Source: Gracilariopsis chorda (Eukaryota; Rhodophyta; Florideophyceae; Gracilariales; Gracilariaceae). Taken from it: 64,000 bases of DNA. Below, piece by piece: positions 1 through 11,469 of the stretch (its first letter is position 1; every line of letters begins with the position of its first letter). Where the stretch lies: contig NBIV01000267.1 in NCBI GenBank assembly GCA_003194525.1, forward strand, positions 1 through 64,000, given 5' to 3'. The translations under genes and the position numbers were made by a program. A model generated the notes under the pieces. It did not search any database. It was not told where the DNA came from and saw nothing but the letters and a program-made list of their open reading frames with translations.

Positions 1-2345
1 AGCCTATTTGGCATTACCGTATTTCTTACGGGGAATGGCGGAGGACCAATACAACTCTGTCAGAGGATCTTCTCGTGCCTCCGAGGGAGGAGTTTACTTG
101 CTGGCCGGAGGCTGTGCAGTATCTTCTGTGCTCCTACGCCACCAACACCGCTATTCAGCAGGCTATCCTCGCTTTGAGAGATACACGCCAGCGTGTTGGA
201 GAGACCGAGGCCGATTACTCGGTGCGCCTTAACAAGGCTTTCCACAGATGTGGTAACGTATACCCCGCTGGGGAGCGCAGTACCATGTTCATCGATGGTC
301 TTGACCCGGCAATCCGGAGTTTAGTTACCCGTTATCGGGAGGGACAAGCGGAGGATCACCTACCTCGAGCTGTTCCAACACGCTCGAGCGGAAGGGGATG
401 CACTTCGTGCAAGAACTCCGAACAATCGGTCTAAATCCGCCAAGTCGTTGTTGCTGGAAAGCGAAGCTTCCTCACTCCCGCTCACCGCGGATGGGAACCC
501 TGGACAGGGATTTGATACCGTGCATTTAGTGCAGGGGGATGGTGTGTCGATACCCACCAGTGATTTACCGTCAACGACGGAGATGACCCATGATACGGGA
601 ACAGAAGATCCCGTTCTATACGGTGGTAACAGTCGGGTTCAACCCCATCGACTCCCGTTTCAAACGGTCAATCCCGTTATCAACGGCCTGGATGGACTGA
701 CACCCGCCCTGTGGTTCGCTTCTCCGATACTCGGAATAATAATCCGCGTGTCGCGGTATTGGCTCTGATTTGCCACCTGTGCTATGCCCATGGCCTTACC
801 TCACCTCAGTGTATTTGTTCACTGAAGGATATGGCCAAGGTAGTGGCAAATTATGAGGCCCTCACTCCAGAGGAGAAACGTTCCGTCCCGACGGCTTCCT
901 ACCTCCGTGCTAAAACGGACTTTTCCCATGCCCTACCACAGACCCCGCGTGCGCGGCAAGCTTCATACACCCCGATTCGGGAGATCACGCAACCATCCGT
1001 TGCAACCCCCGCTTATGCGGATAGAAACCCCCGTCAACGGGATGAAGCACTCGTTGTCGAGGAAACCAACCCACCGCCGAAGGCGGAAAAACTAACTGAG
1101 GGAGTCTCCCCTTTGGGAGAGGCGTCCTCAAGAACGAGGCTGTTGGCGCCCGAGGCGTCCTCGCCTCGCTCCCCGGTGAAAGTCCTCTCGAGGAAAGACA
1201 CCGCTGACGCAGACTCTGCGCACCTCGGTGTGTTGCGTCGCCCGTGGATACGGAGTAAAAAATCCCCGGATTCCCGGTAGAGTCTTGGTCTTGGCCAAGC
1301 GCAACTATAAGGTCTATGCCGACCTTGGCCTTGATCCCCAGTTTATGGTGAGGTTTCTCACCGTCCTGGATACAGGTGCAGGCCCCAACTTTGTTGTGGA
1401 ATCATTGTTACCCCCAGCTTGTGCGGTCTCGTATCCGCTCTGACGCGGTCCCCAACATTTCGGATGCGAACAACATTCCGTTACAAAACGGTGGGCACAG
1501 TGGAACCTCGTCGTGAGACTTGGTACCTCTTTGGTGAAGTTGGACTTCATCGTTTGCCGTTCATTCGCAGCACCAGTCATACTGGGATGTGATTACTGCG
1601 ACAGATTTGTCGACGCAATCAGGCCCCACCTCAGGCGTGTAGAACTTGACGACGGATCGTCGGTTCCGATTGTTCGCCGCCCGCTAAAGCGGTCCTCTCG
1701 GAAACAAGTTCCGCTCCCTGCTGCGCAGGACCCACCGCCCGCGTCCCGCGAGTCCACCAAGCTCCGCGTCACTGCCTCGGTTTCTATACCAGCTGAGTCC
1801 CAAGTCTGGGTGCAGGTAAATTCCCGTCAACACGGTCTTCGGGTTATACAACCCTCGCCTCGTTGTACGAGAAATCCCAGCTGGCGCTGGCTAATGGAAT
1901 TGTCTCCATTTCCCCGGATGTTCCTTTCCGGATATTGGTTGCCAACCTTGGCAAACACCCCCAGTATCTGGTAAAACACCAAGTAATTGGGAGTGTAACC
2001 CCCCATCCTATGGGAATGCTGCCAACAAAGATGACAGCCGCCGATGTACTCGGAGTTACCACCTCTTCTGAGGAGTTCGCCTCGCCGTCCGAAGACGTCA
2101 AGTCTAAGGAGGGGGAGGAAACCGCTACTTCAGCGTCGAACATACCGAGTAACTCGGAATTGCGAACCACGCCTGTTCCACAGGACAATGCTCCATCGAG
2201 CAACGACCGGATTGATCCGGAAAAAGCACTTGAAGCGCTGGACTTTAGCCACGTGCCAGAGTCGCACCGCGACAAACTCCGTACCATGTTTCGGGAATTC
2301 ACCACAATGTGGGATGGCTCGCTTGGCGAGATTAACGCAACGTAA
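1..2345 (+). pseudogene. gypsy gag and protease region (fossil)
   Basis: The left part (about 75-434) reads as a retrotransposon gag capsid segment, with a Trp/Leu/Tyr-rich helical stretch like those of chromovirus Gag. No clear zinc knuckle was seen. Around 1,363-1,392 the peptide LDTGAGPNF matches the retropepsin active site (DTGA), and about 1,560-1,600 has the hydrophobic ILG-type C-terminal protease motif. The segment from 1,863 to 2,345 is an acidic linker leading into reverse transcriptase. The region is split into several open stretches and is broken. Assignment of the protease is firm; the exact gag limits are not. Confidence 0.75.
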
Positions 2346-2435
2346 CACCGGATCGATTTAATCCCCGGTGCGCGACCGGTTGCACAACCCCCTTACGGGG
2401 CAGGTCCGAAAGCTCGGGAAGAGGAGCAGTCCCAA

Positions 2436-3236
2436 GTGGACAAGATGCTCCGCGCAGGTGTGATTGAGCCCGCTCAATCACCCTGGGCATCCCCAGTTGT
2501 AATGGCTTTAACGGCCGACGGAACCTGGAGGTTCTGTGTCGACTACCGCCGGCTCAATGCCGTGACCGTTAGGGACACGTACCCTATCCCTCGTATGGAC
2601 GAGTGCATTGACTCCCTTGGAGACGCCACCGTGTTCACGGCCCTTGATGCCAATTGGGGATATTGGCAAGTACCTGTCAGACAGGAGGATCGCGACAAAA
2701 CCGCATTCACCTGCCACGCAGGAACGTACCGCTTCAAGCGGATGCCATTTGGGTTAACCAACGCCCCCGCCACCTTTCAGCGTGCAGTAGATATTCTACT
2801 CAACCGCTTTAAGTGGCGGAGCTGTCTGGTCTACCTTGATGATATTATCATCTTCTCCAACTCGTTGGACGACCATCTCACTCACGTCCGAGACGTGCTG
2901 ACCGTACTCCGCGATGCGGTAATTACCCTCAAGTTGAGGAAGTGCGAGTTCTTCACAGATACTGTGAAGTATCTGGGTCACATTATCCGTCCTGGACCGT
3001 TAGCGATCGAGAAAGCTCGAGTCAAATCCCTCGTTGAGGCGAAAGAACCCCGTACTCAAAGGGAACCGCGCTCCTTTTTGGGGCTGGTCAACGTCTATCG
3101 ACGGTTTATCCCGAACTTTTCGGATACTGCGGCGCCCCTAAACGCGTTTTTGGGAAAGGGGAACCCCCAAAACTGGGAACATTTACGCCCGAGCAATCGG
3201 AAGCTTTTAAACTCCTTGAAGGAGGCTGTCACATGA
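2436..3236 (+). pseudogene. gypsy reverse transcriptase (fossil part)
   Basis: This segment carries the canonical reverse transcriptase blocks in order: the FCVDYRRLNAVT block, YPIPR, the LDANWGYWQV block, KTAFTC, the FGLTNAPATFQ block and the catalytic YLDD at 2,832-2,843. It is followed by the connection-domain LGH and FLGLVNVYRRFIPNFS motifs typical of Ty3/gypsy elements. In the family it copies element RNA into DNA within cytoplasmic particles. RNase H and integrase follow directly. It belongs to a broken element. Confidence 0.93.
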
Positions 3237-3266
3237 GCATCAATCCTACATCTCCCAAAACTTGGG

Positions 3267-5495
3267 TTGCCATACTCCGTAGATACGGACTCGAGCGACT
3301 ACCAAGTCGGGTGTGCTCTTTTTCAAACCACCCCCGAGGGGGAACGACACCCAATTGGTTATTGGTCACGTTCGCTCAATGTTCATGAGCGGAACTACTC
3401 CGTATCGGAGAAAGAGTGCCTCGCCGTCGTATGGGCGATGAGCACTCTGCGCCCCTACCTTATGGGATTTCACTTCACCGTGTACACGGATCATTCCTCA
3501 TTGAGGTGGTTGATGAATATCTCCGACCCGTCGGGACGCCTCATGCGCTGGAGACTCCGCCTCGCGGAATATGACTTTCAAGTCATTTATAAAAAGGGCG
3601 CGCAGAACACTCAGGCCGACGCTTTATCGCGGTTACCCACAAGTGGGGAAGCACTCCCAACGGAGGATGATGAAGTCCCATGTTTCATGGCTATAGATCC
3701 GGATAATCCGGAACATGCCGTCGAAGCTAGGCCAGAAAACTGGGACGAGGATGCTGACTTTGACGAACTACTCGCATCGCGAGATGAATCTGGGAACCCG
3801 TTACCGGGAAACTTTGTACCGGTATCACCGGAAGAAATGATCGGAGAACAATTCGGCGACCCATTCTGTACGAGGATTCGTGCCCGTCTTAACGGTGGTG
3901 AAGATCTCCCTTTCGGGGTAAACGACAAAGGCTACCTCGTAAGGAAGGTCGAAGCCCGCCCACAGATTGTGGTACCACATTCCCTGCAATCGCGGGTGTT
4001 ACATCTATCACACTACGCCCCCATTGGAGGTCACCCAGGTGGGAGGAAACTCTACCTAACCCTGCGAAGGGATTTCTATTGGCCCGCAATGGCGGTGGAT
4101 TGCTACGCAACTGTGCGGTTTTGTAGCGAATGCGCGAAGAATCGCGTCAAACTCCGCAAAAATGCGAAGAAGATGAAACTATTCCCCGCAAGGGCGCCGC
4201 TCGAGTTTATCGCGATCGATATTCTCGGACCATTACTCACCACGAAACGTGGAAACAAGTTTCTACTTGTCATTACCGACCGCTTTTCTAAGCTGGTACG
4301 GACTGTCCCTCTTCGGAGGATAACCGCTCTCACGGTGGCCCAGGCTCTGGTGACGCACTGGATTTTTGTCTACGGTCCCCCTGTAGAGGTGCTCTCTGAC
4401 AACGGGAGGCAGTTCGTGAGCAAGTTCTTCCAGGATGTTTGTCGCATCCTGGATGTCAAGAACTTGTTCACGACTACCTACCACCCCCAATGTAATTGGC
4501 AAGTTGAACGGTTTAACCGGACGTTACTCGCGGCGTTACGTTCCTACGTCGCTGACCACCCAACGAATTGGGATCTCTACGCTGATGCGGTAACCTACGC
4601 GTACAATACGCAGGTACACCGGACTACCGGAGTTTCGCCATTCGAGTTAGTTCTATCTAGAACACCCCCGCCTGTGGCGCTGGAACCCCAAGCTACCTTG
4701 GACAATTTCCCATCTGTGGGTATCTACCGGCAGCAATGGAAGCGATGGCTTTCCAAGCTGGTCCCCGCTGCGCGGAAGTCTATGGCATGGGCCCAAGCCG
4801 CTTACAAGCGGGATTTTGACGCTCGCGTGCGAGGAAAACCATCCCCGATTCGGGCAAATAACTACGTCTTCATCAGGAAGGAATACTACAACCCGGAACG
4901 GGAGAAGCGTCACAAACTCTCACCTGTGGCGGATGGACCCTTCAAGGTGATCTCTGTTAACACCGACACTGTCGTGGTAGAGATGGGGGACACGCACGAA
5001 CGGATTTCCCGTGATCGTGTTGTCCTCGCCCCTCCTCCCTCGTCAGAGGTAGTCCTGGATCCAGGCAACCCCGTTTCCACGGACTCCGCTACACCGGAAC
5101 AATCCGGGAGTACTAGACCTACGGTACTACCACACCCCAGCCGGGGACTCTCAGACCTACCGACTCTGTCGGACTCACCGGCTCAGCCGGGTAATTCGGG
5201 CCCCTCAGCGCCCGCCCCTACCACGTCTGCCCCACTGGCGCGCATCTATACCCGCCAGGCGGCGAATGTTATCCCTTATCCCGCCGCTCCGTCTAAGGAG
5301 GGGGAGGAGAACACTCGTTTTCGAGGAACGATATCACCGTCGCAACGGGAAACACACCGTAACATACGGAACACTGACCGTGGAGCACGGAGTATGTCAC
5401 GCGACACTAATCCCCCGTTCCCGGGCAGTGCTGTGCAACAGGAACCAGACGCACAGGCCCCGCAAAAGCGGCAAATACACCGTTTGTCACGGTAA
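3267..5495 (+). pseudogene. gypsy RNase H and integrase (fossil part)
   Basis: The first ~120 residues are RNase H (SVDTDSSDYQVG, then EKECLAVVWA and the VYTDHSSLRWL block). A zinc-binding HHCC integrase N-domain follows at about 4,000-4,140 (HYAPIGGHPG ... CSECAKNR). The catalytic core has FIAIDILGP, VLSDNGRQFVS and WQVERFNRTL, giving the DDE triad. A GPY/F-type module (LSPVADGPFKV) lies near 4,925. The last ~150 residues are rich in Pro, Ser and Thr. In chromoviruses this protein inserts the DNA copy into the genome. The open stretch is unusually long and well conserved, although the element as a whole is broken. Confidence 0.93.
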
Positions 5496-6615
5496 AACGA
5501 GAAGCCTCCCTCCAACACCGCAGCAGCGGAAATGCAATCGCCCGATCCATCCCCGGAAGCATCGCCACAAACGCGGAAAATATACCGTGCTACACGGGAA
5601 GTTGAAGCGCAACTACCGCACACCCCTGTCAGGGAAGGATCCGGGGACCCGATAAGGGAGTATGGTGACGATTGTCCCCAATCTCCTGAGCAGGGCGATG
5701 CCTCGAAGCCGCCGTTGGCGGAAGTCCCCGCGGAAGCGGTTCAATCAGGTCGATCAGACCCGCGCCCTGCGGAGAAGAGGCGCCCAGATACACCAGCGCC
5801 GCTGGGAAATCCCCACACCCAACCTGGGGAAAAAGGCAGCCAAGCCGCAGCCGAAGCTTCAGGCCCTGGTTCGCAAGCGCCGGAAACGCCTCCCGTCGTT
5901 GACGGAATCGAAGCCCCCGTTCCGGGGAATAATTTGCGCCACCTCCTGCAACGCTGCGGGGAAGAACCGAGGAACTCGGAAAAAGCGCACGCCATCGCAC
6001 GCTCGAAACCGGTCATACCGGACGCTGCTCCTCCGCGTGGAGACGGTGCACCGCACTTAGCGGCCAAGCCCCTGAAAAGGGTGTCATCGGCACCTGCCCG
6101 GCACCCCCCAAAGGGGAATTTTGACAAAAATACCGGTGTACCGGAGTTAGCCCCAGGCAACCCGTCAGTAGCCGGGGACACCACGGCATCGCCGGAACGT
6201 ATGGTGCAGAGCGCTCGTGCGCCTGGCAGGGAGGCGGTTTGCCACCCAATCACCGTGTCGCACGGGACCCCCCAGGGGATCGTGGAAATGCCGATTCCGC
6301 AGGAGCGGTCATCTTCCCGCAAACTCGCGGTTCGTGAGCTCAACCGCGAAGGCGGAGCCCAAGTCCCCCGCCGACTGGCGGTTCGCCCGCAATACCGCGA
6401 AAGCGGAAATTAACCTGTCCCAATGGGGAATGACTTACCGGTGAAAACCGTGGCACCGCACACCCTCTTGAGGGATATCTTCCCGCATGAGCAGCGGCCG
6501 CTATCACAGCGCACGGCAACGCTGGAGTTATCGCCGAACACCTGCTAAGGGACATTATACCGCACAGCGGGCAGCCCCCGCAAGGAAGTACAACCACCAC
6601 GCGGCACGGCCGGCA
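5496..6615 (+). other. Low-complexity Pro/Arg/Ser-rich linker between integrase and chromodomain
   Basis: About 1.1 kb of GC-rich sequence separates the integrase from the chromodomain. Open stretches on both strands here have biased composition (Pro, Arg, Ser, Gly, Glu) and match no domain I recognise. It is packed with short inverted repeats, as is the rest of the element. Most chromoviruses join integrase and chromodomain by a short linker, so this insertion-like tail is long for the family. I assign no separate gene. Confidence 0.5.
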
Positions 6616-6619
6616 GGTC

Positions 6620-6829
6620 TACGAACGAGAGTTCATAGTAGACCGACTTGTCGGACACACCTGGGACCAGGATGGTATTCTACAATACCGCGTCCGCTGG
6701 TACGGGTACGACCCCAGTGGGGATACGTGGGAGCCAATTGAACACCTCCCACGGTCGCAGGTCCTGCGATACCACCGTCAAACCGGAACTGCAGCCCCAG
6801 CCAAGCTGGTTAATGCCCAAGTTGGGTAA
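6620..6829 (+). pseudogene. Chromodomain of the gypsy element (fossil part)
   Basis: Reading forward gives a classical chromodomain: a first strand with an aromatic-cage region near VDRLVGHTW, then YRVRWYGYDPSGDTWEPIEHL and a C-terminal helix ending at QVLRYHRQ. The spacing of Tyr, Trp and the WEP motif fits chromoviral and HP1 chromodomains, which bind methylated histone H3. It ends at a stop near 6,829 and belongs to the same broken element. Confidence 0.88.
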
Positions 6830-7020
6830 CGTTGCCGCGCGAGCGGAGAGCGATAGGAAAGGATAACAAGGCAAGGTCCGTCGAAGACGGGGAACTCAAC
6901 CGAGAAGCACCGTTCTAAACGGGAAAGTTAATTCAAGGGAGCAGCTAGCTCCCCACAATACTACACTACACTAACTGGCATAGCCAGGGAAAGAAGAACC
7001 AGGAAACTGGACTAGAGGTT

Positions 7021-8700
7021 TCACTCACCCCAATCGTCCGGGGCGCAACCACCAGCGAGGCGGTAGGCCAACGCGTCCGCCATGGTGGTGACATCCCCCG
7101 ATACCTCGGCAGCGCTCAGACCGGCACCCCGGAGAAAACGTGCGATGATCTCGTTTTCATTCGCCGTCACCCCGCTGGGGATAGAAGGTCCGGCACTTGC
7201 CGCCGAAGGGTCAGCAGCCGGCTCGGCCGGAGATACCCCCTCTGGGAAAACTTCCGCGCTAGCGCCGGTTTCTTCTACGTCCATCTCCCCGGGTTCTTCC
7301 GGTTCGTTATCGACCATTGGGTCATCCCCGCCGTATGCGCGGTAGTAGTCGTCAGAATCGACGTACCCAACAGGGTGGTCTTCCGGCACATGCCGGGGCG
7401 TATCGCGAAGCTCGCGCGCCTCCTCGGAGGAAATTTCCCGGAACTCCCAGGGGTCGAAGTAGATAAAATCCCCCGCAAGGGCGGTGCTTCTACCGAGTCC
7501 CGGACCACCGGTGTTACCGCTGCCGCCATCCAGACGACCGCTTTGCTCCAGCGGGACCTCACTCCAGCTAACGCTGTCGATGTACCCAAGTAATTGGAGG
7601 ACCTCTTCATTGTTGGCCTGGCCCCCAAGGGGGATGCGAAGATCCAGGTTTCGGATCGCTGCCCGCACACGCGGTTGAAGGAACCAGAGACGATACTGGT
7701 CGTACGCCTCGTTGAGGATATAAGCCGCAGTGCGGGCCGCCCACTCCGTAACCACTACGGACCACAACCCCGACCGGGGATCCTGCATGAGCAGCGAACC
7801 GAGGTACGTAAGTACCGGCGGGAGTTCTATGTAGCAACCCCAGCAGGCTTCGTGGAAGCGCCACCACTCGGGGAGTGCTACATACCGACCTAGTCGGTGA
7901 GGCGGCGCAATCCGCTTTATCTCCACGTTCTGATACGGGATGAAATACCCGAATCGGGATCGCCAACGCCGCTCGTAGCGGATGAAGTTTTGGAGAAAGT
8001 TGGACCGGTATTGCCGGGGAAGGTACCTGAACTCCGCCCGAATAATCGGTCGCTCCCAACAAAGGGCTTCTTGCCGCGCTGCGGGGAAATTCCTCCAAGC
8101 GAGGGTCTCGAGGCGGAACAGGTTCTCGCCCTACCCAATCTCCCCGCGAGTGCGGAAGTAGCTAACGTCGAAGCCAAACTCCGGTGGAACCAGTACATCG
8201 AATGGAGCCCGGCTCTGCCGTTGGTACGCCATGCGCGTCAACGTGGTCTGCGCCGCAGCGACGGTCTCGCCTGAATTTCTTCGGAGGTGGTGATGCGGAA
8301 TCGCAATCCGGTGACGCCAATCCCACGATGTGGTGACTGCTCTGGGCAGATCCCCCGGAAGGGTGTCTGAGCCATCCACATAAGCGGTGACCAACCCCTC
8401 ATTGAGGACAGCGACCGGGTGAAACCACGGGGCAAGGCGCAGGCGCGACGCGTGATTCCGATTCATCGGGTTGAGCCCCACCAGGGTGTTGTAGGTTGGC
8501 CAGTTGGACACCGGAGTGGTTCCGGAGGACATCACCGAAGGTGGTAGTGCGAAGGGATGGTCGGCTGCAGCAGCCATATTCCCCGATTGTACCGGATGTC
8601 CATCGCCCTGAGGCAGGGGAACTGACCGGAAACCGGTGGTGTATCGCCCGAGAAGTCTCGGAGGTTGGCTGTGGTTGTTGATGTTGTTGTCGTCGTTCAT
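7021..8700 (-). pseudogene. Reverse-strand accessory ORF of the gypsy element, unknown family (fossil)
   Basis: Between chromodomain and 3' LTR, the opposite strand carries about 1.7 kb of coding-like sequence, starting about 200 bases inside the LTR and running back toward the chromodomain. It has about one break. Residue content is ordinary globular protein (many Trp, Tyr, Leu), with blocks such as EWWRFHEACWGC, AYDQYRLWFLQPRVR and AGDFIYFDPWEF, then an acidic Pro/Glu/Ala-rich end. I recognise no family. A diverged relative in another copy at 10,250-10,920 keeps these blocks, which argues that it is a real protein and not a shadow frame. Function is unknown. Confidence 0.7.
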
Positions 8701-8768
8701 TTCTCCCTTGTCGAGGGTGGCTGTTGTTGTCGTCGTTCATTTCTCCCTTGTCGAGGGTGGCTGTTGTT
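8689..8768. repeat. 40-bp tandem duplication
   Basis: Two adjacent copies of a 40-bp unit (8,689-8,728 and 8,729-8,768) are almost identical by eye. The unit includes the sequence that would encode the MNDDNN start region of the reverse-strand accessory ORF, so alternative starts are duplicated. It looks like a recent local duplication inside the gypsy element. Confidence 0.85.
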
Positions 8769-8890
8769 GTCGTTTGTGCGCTTGGTGACTCTGATGCAGA
8801 GGGATTTATCGGAGAACCGGAGAAAGAGCACGCGCTTTTATCACCCATTTTCGTCTGGGAATCCTCCGCGTCTGCGGTCGTTTTCCCGTC

Positions 8891-8904
8891 TTAGGGGGGG
8901 GATA
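8891..8904 (+). other. Polypurine tract of the gypsy element
   Basis: A run of A and eight G residues lies directly before the TG that opens the LTR. This is the expected position and composition for the polypurine tract that primes plus-strand synthesis in LTR elements. It also fixes this LTR as the 3' one. Confidence 0.8.
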
Positions 8905-9735
8905 TGAAGTGCAACGCCCTCAGGGAGGGAGATTCTAGGTACTTGATCGTTTTCCCGATATTATCGGTTGTGTAGTGTGTATATGAACTACGCCCCACAA
9001 TGGTGGGTATGGACACGTGGGACACGGTTTTGGGCCAATTGGCGGTTGGCCACAGTAGTGGATGTTGCCACGAAATGTGGAGTATTTTTAGTTAATATTA
9101 TTTATTATTTTCACACCCATTTCTGGGAAGCTAGTACTTAGTGCGACGGCGCACTGCCGTCGCCGCAGTAAACCTTCCCCAACAAGGGACCCCAACCTGG
9201 GGAATTGGCTCTAGTTGTTGCCGCTTGCGCGCGTGCTCTACTCCTCCTTGGAGGGAAAAGCCGTAAACCACGGGACATCTAACCCCCTTGCACATCTAAA
9301 GAAGCCCATCCTTGGGAGTATAATTGTTCCAATCACATTGTTGTTTCGCCCTGTATAGGGAGTCCTGTCCACCGGCATTGCCGTATCTGTTCGTCGCTCT
9401 CGCGACCCACTTCGTCCTTCCTTCCTCCTCTTCGCCCTTCCTTTTTCCCCTTTTTAGGGTAGCACCTCCCGCTATCCGCGGCCCTCGTGTGCGCATCCGC
9501 TCACACACCCCCACTTACGTGGAAACATACCTCTACTGAGGATCACACCCCCGCTCACGCGGATACCGATTCTTCGCCTTCACCTCCCTGCGCGAGTCGC
9601 GACAGGTGTCCCTGGTCTTACAAACCGGCTTCGCCGTGACACCTCTGGGAGGGCTCTACCCAACTGGGTTCACCTCGTGAGAGGAAGATCCCGAACGTCT
9701 TTCGGTGTTTTTCCCCTTTGGGGCATTGCACCACA
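8905..9735 (+). repeat. 3' LTR of the gypsy element
   Basis: The LTR starts TGAAGTGCAACGCCC and ends GGGCATTGCACCACA, so it has TG...CA termini and an imperfect terminal inverted repeat of about 15 bases. It is about 830 bp. A related LTR at 50,485-51,279 matches along its whole length but with many substitutions and small indels. It contains many short hairpins, for example at 9,393-9,406, 9,673-9,684, 9,691-9,705 and 9,713-9,723. The flanking five bases to the right are TAGCC; the matching left flank is outside the window. Confidence 0.9.
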
Positions 9736-10249
9736 TAGCCCTAAGGTCCGGTGACTGGCAAGCCAGAGTGCGGAAGAGGTGGATGAAGGACCAGAGCACC
9801 ACTGGCTCGGGTCAATATAAGCCACGCGGGTCGGAGATAATTGTGATCTCAAGGGTGACCTCCGGTGGACCTGGCACTGCAGCACAGTGCATGGTAGAAT
9901 AGTGTAGTATTTTATTTAGTTTTGTAGTAGTAGTTACCGGTGGTCTAGAGCGTCTCGCCAACTATATTTGTTGGCTCGAGTGCAGCCAGCCACTGAGGAG
10001 TAAAGGCAAGCACCACCTCCGTCCTCTAATCGCCCCCAAGCCTCCAGCGGAGACAGGCTTCCTAGCCATCTTTACGACTGCGCCCGATCAGTAGGGACCT
10101 CAGATAACGCCCACTCATTGCGCCTGCACGTCAGAAGGCGCCCACGACACAACTAGACCCCAGTAGACTGTCACCCTAGTGGCTGGTACTTTGCGGCCGC
10201 TACCTCTAGTAGGTACTACTTCTCCACTTGGCATTTGAAATAGTATTAT
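9736..10249. other. Unassigned, possibly degraded LTR or element end
   Basis: No coding signal is visible. An AT-rich block near 9,905-9,935 resembles in composition the AT-rich block of the neighbouring LTR. Because the next feature is the accessory ORF of an oppositely oriented gypsy copy, this stretch could be that copy's own LTR side, but I see no clear LTR ends. Confidence 0.3.
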
Positions 10250-10920
10250 ACTACAGTCGCTTCCCAGCGATAACATCATCGTGGCGTCAGGTTGAGGTAC
10301 CTAACTGGTGTTTCCCGAAACAGCCTCTCTAGTTAACCTATATAAGTTCCCACATCATAGATGACCCAAAACTAGGTTACTGGTCACTTATTGTCGAAGA
10401 TTGGGCTACCCGCGTAGCATTTTACCTGCTCTGGGAAGTGTATCACAACTACCGTCTTTGGTTCATACCGCCGATGGTTCGGAACATAATCAAAACGCTT
10501 GACCTGGTAATGCCATTGGGATGCCAATACAACGTGAATGAAGTCTTATATATCGTGGTCAACTGGGATACCGTTCTGTGAGATAACCATGGTCAGGGTC
10601 CAACACATCATGGTGACAAGTCTCTGGTTCGCCGGCATGAAAATGCCGGGGACTTTGTCTACTACGACCCATATGTGGGTGCAACGGTGTCGCATGTTCA
10701 CGCATTCGAGTAACGCAGTCTTCCGTGGAACATAACAGAGATTCATCTGACAGGATACGTATTTCATGACGATTACGAGCCGTCAGTCGACTTCGATGAT
10801 CTGATGATAGATGAAGAGGCCAACGAGAGAGGCGACTTCTACCATGGACCTGTCATGGACTCGGTTGTTCCGAGCAAGGCTCGTGCCTCCAACCAATCGG
10901 GTGCTCCCTAAGGGTGAGGC
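10250..10920 (+). pseudogene. Second copy of the gypsy accessory ORF, opposite orientation (fossil)
   Basis: The forward strand here encodes blocks that align with the reverse-strand ORF at 7,021-8,700: DDPKLGYWSLIV against QDPRSGLWSVVV, then YHNYRLWFIPPMVR against YDQYRLWFLQPRVR, LDLVMPLGCQ against LDLRIPLGGQ, and GDFVYYDPY against GDFIYFDPW. An acidic end follows in both. It is broken, with a few breaks. The orientation implies that its parent gypsy element lay on the minus strand. Its gag-pol is not seen here, so the copy is truncated. The divergence suggests an older or different subfamily. Confidence 0.75.
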
Positions 10921-11469
10921 TTCGTAACTCAGATGAGTGAGCCGCAAACTCTAGCGTACATGCCATTTACGGTTGTAACGGACCGTCACATGATTTCGTT
11001 GCACGGGAAACTCCAAAACCTTGGAATACCGGTAACCCAAGTATGGTAGATGTTGCAGAGCTCCTGGCTCTCGCAGCGGCGAATTATCCTCAGTCAACCA
11101 GTCACTCTGGTGGGGGCCCTTCGTCAGGATAACTTGTACTCAGTACTCTGATCTTCACGTATCAGTGATCAATCTTGGGATGGCTTCTGGATAAAAGCAA
11201 ACTTGTGGTTCTTCGTACTTCTTTCTTCATGCTTATTCTGCATTCTTCACTTCGTATTGTTGTTCACCATCATGACTTCTAATGAGTCCTTCTTGTAGAG
11301 CCCTTTCAAAGTTTGGCTGGCGCGACTAGGTCACTCTCTAAGGCCACGGTAACTCTTCAGAACTTGCATAGGACGGCTCTGGCAAAATCTTATATTCAGC
11401 GGGGGCTCTGAGAGTGTTTGATTTCTCACGTAATATAACCAAATTCAAGTAAATTGGATTTGCGAGAAC
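10921..11469. other. No gene seen
   Basis: This 550-base stretch has no convincing open frame on either strand. It may include the end of the adjacent copia fossil, but I found no LTR boundary or terminal repeat. Confidence 0.4.

Larger units (their letters stand above)
1..9735 (+). mobile_element. Ty3/gypsy chromovirus-like LTR retrotransposon (fossil, 5' end outside window)
   Basis: The element enters from the left, so its 5' LTR, primer-binding site and the start of gag are not visible. Parts in order are a gag remnant, retropepsin, reverse transcriptase, RNase H, integrase, a long Pro/Ser/Thr-rich tail, a chromodomain, an accessory ORF on the opposite strand, a polypurine tract and the 3' LTR. 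The integrase plus C-terminal chromodomain places it near the chromoviruses, whose chromodomain steers integration to marked chromatin. It is broken, with roughly half a dozen breaks in the forward coding region. It cannot be dated by LTR comparison because one LTR is missing, but the well-preserved domains suggest moderate age. A diverged solo LTR of the same family sits at 50,485-51,279. Confidence 0.93.

Noticed and set aside
5276-6343. Minus-strand frames within the gypsy tail
   Set aside because: They overlap low-complexity linker, lack any motif, and unlike the 7,021-8,700 ORF have no second copy to support them.
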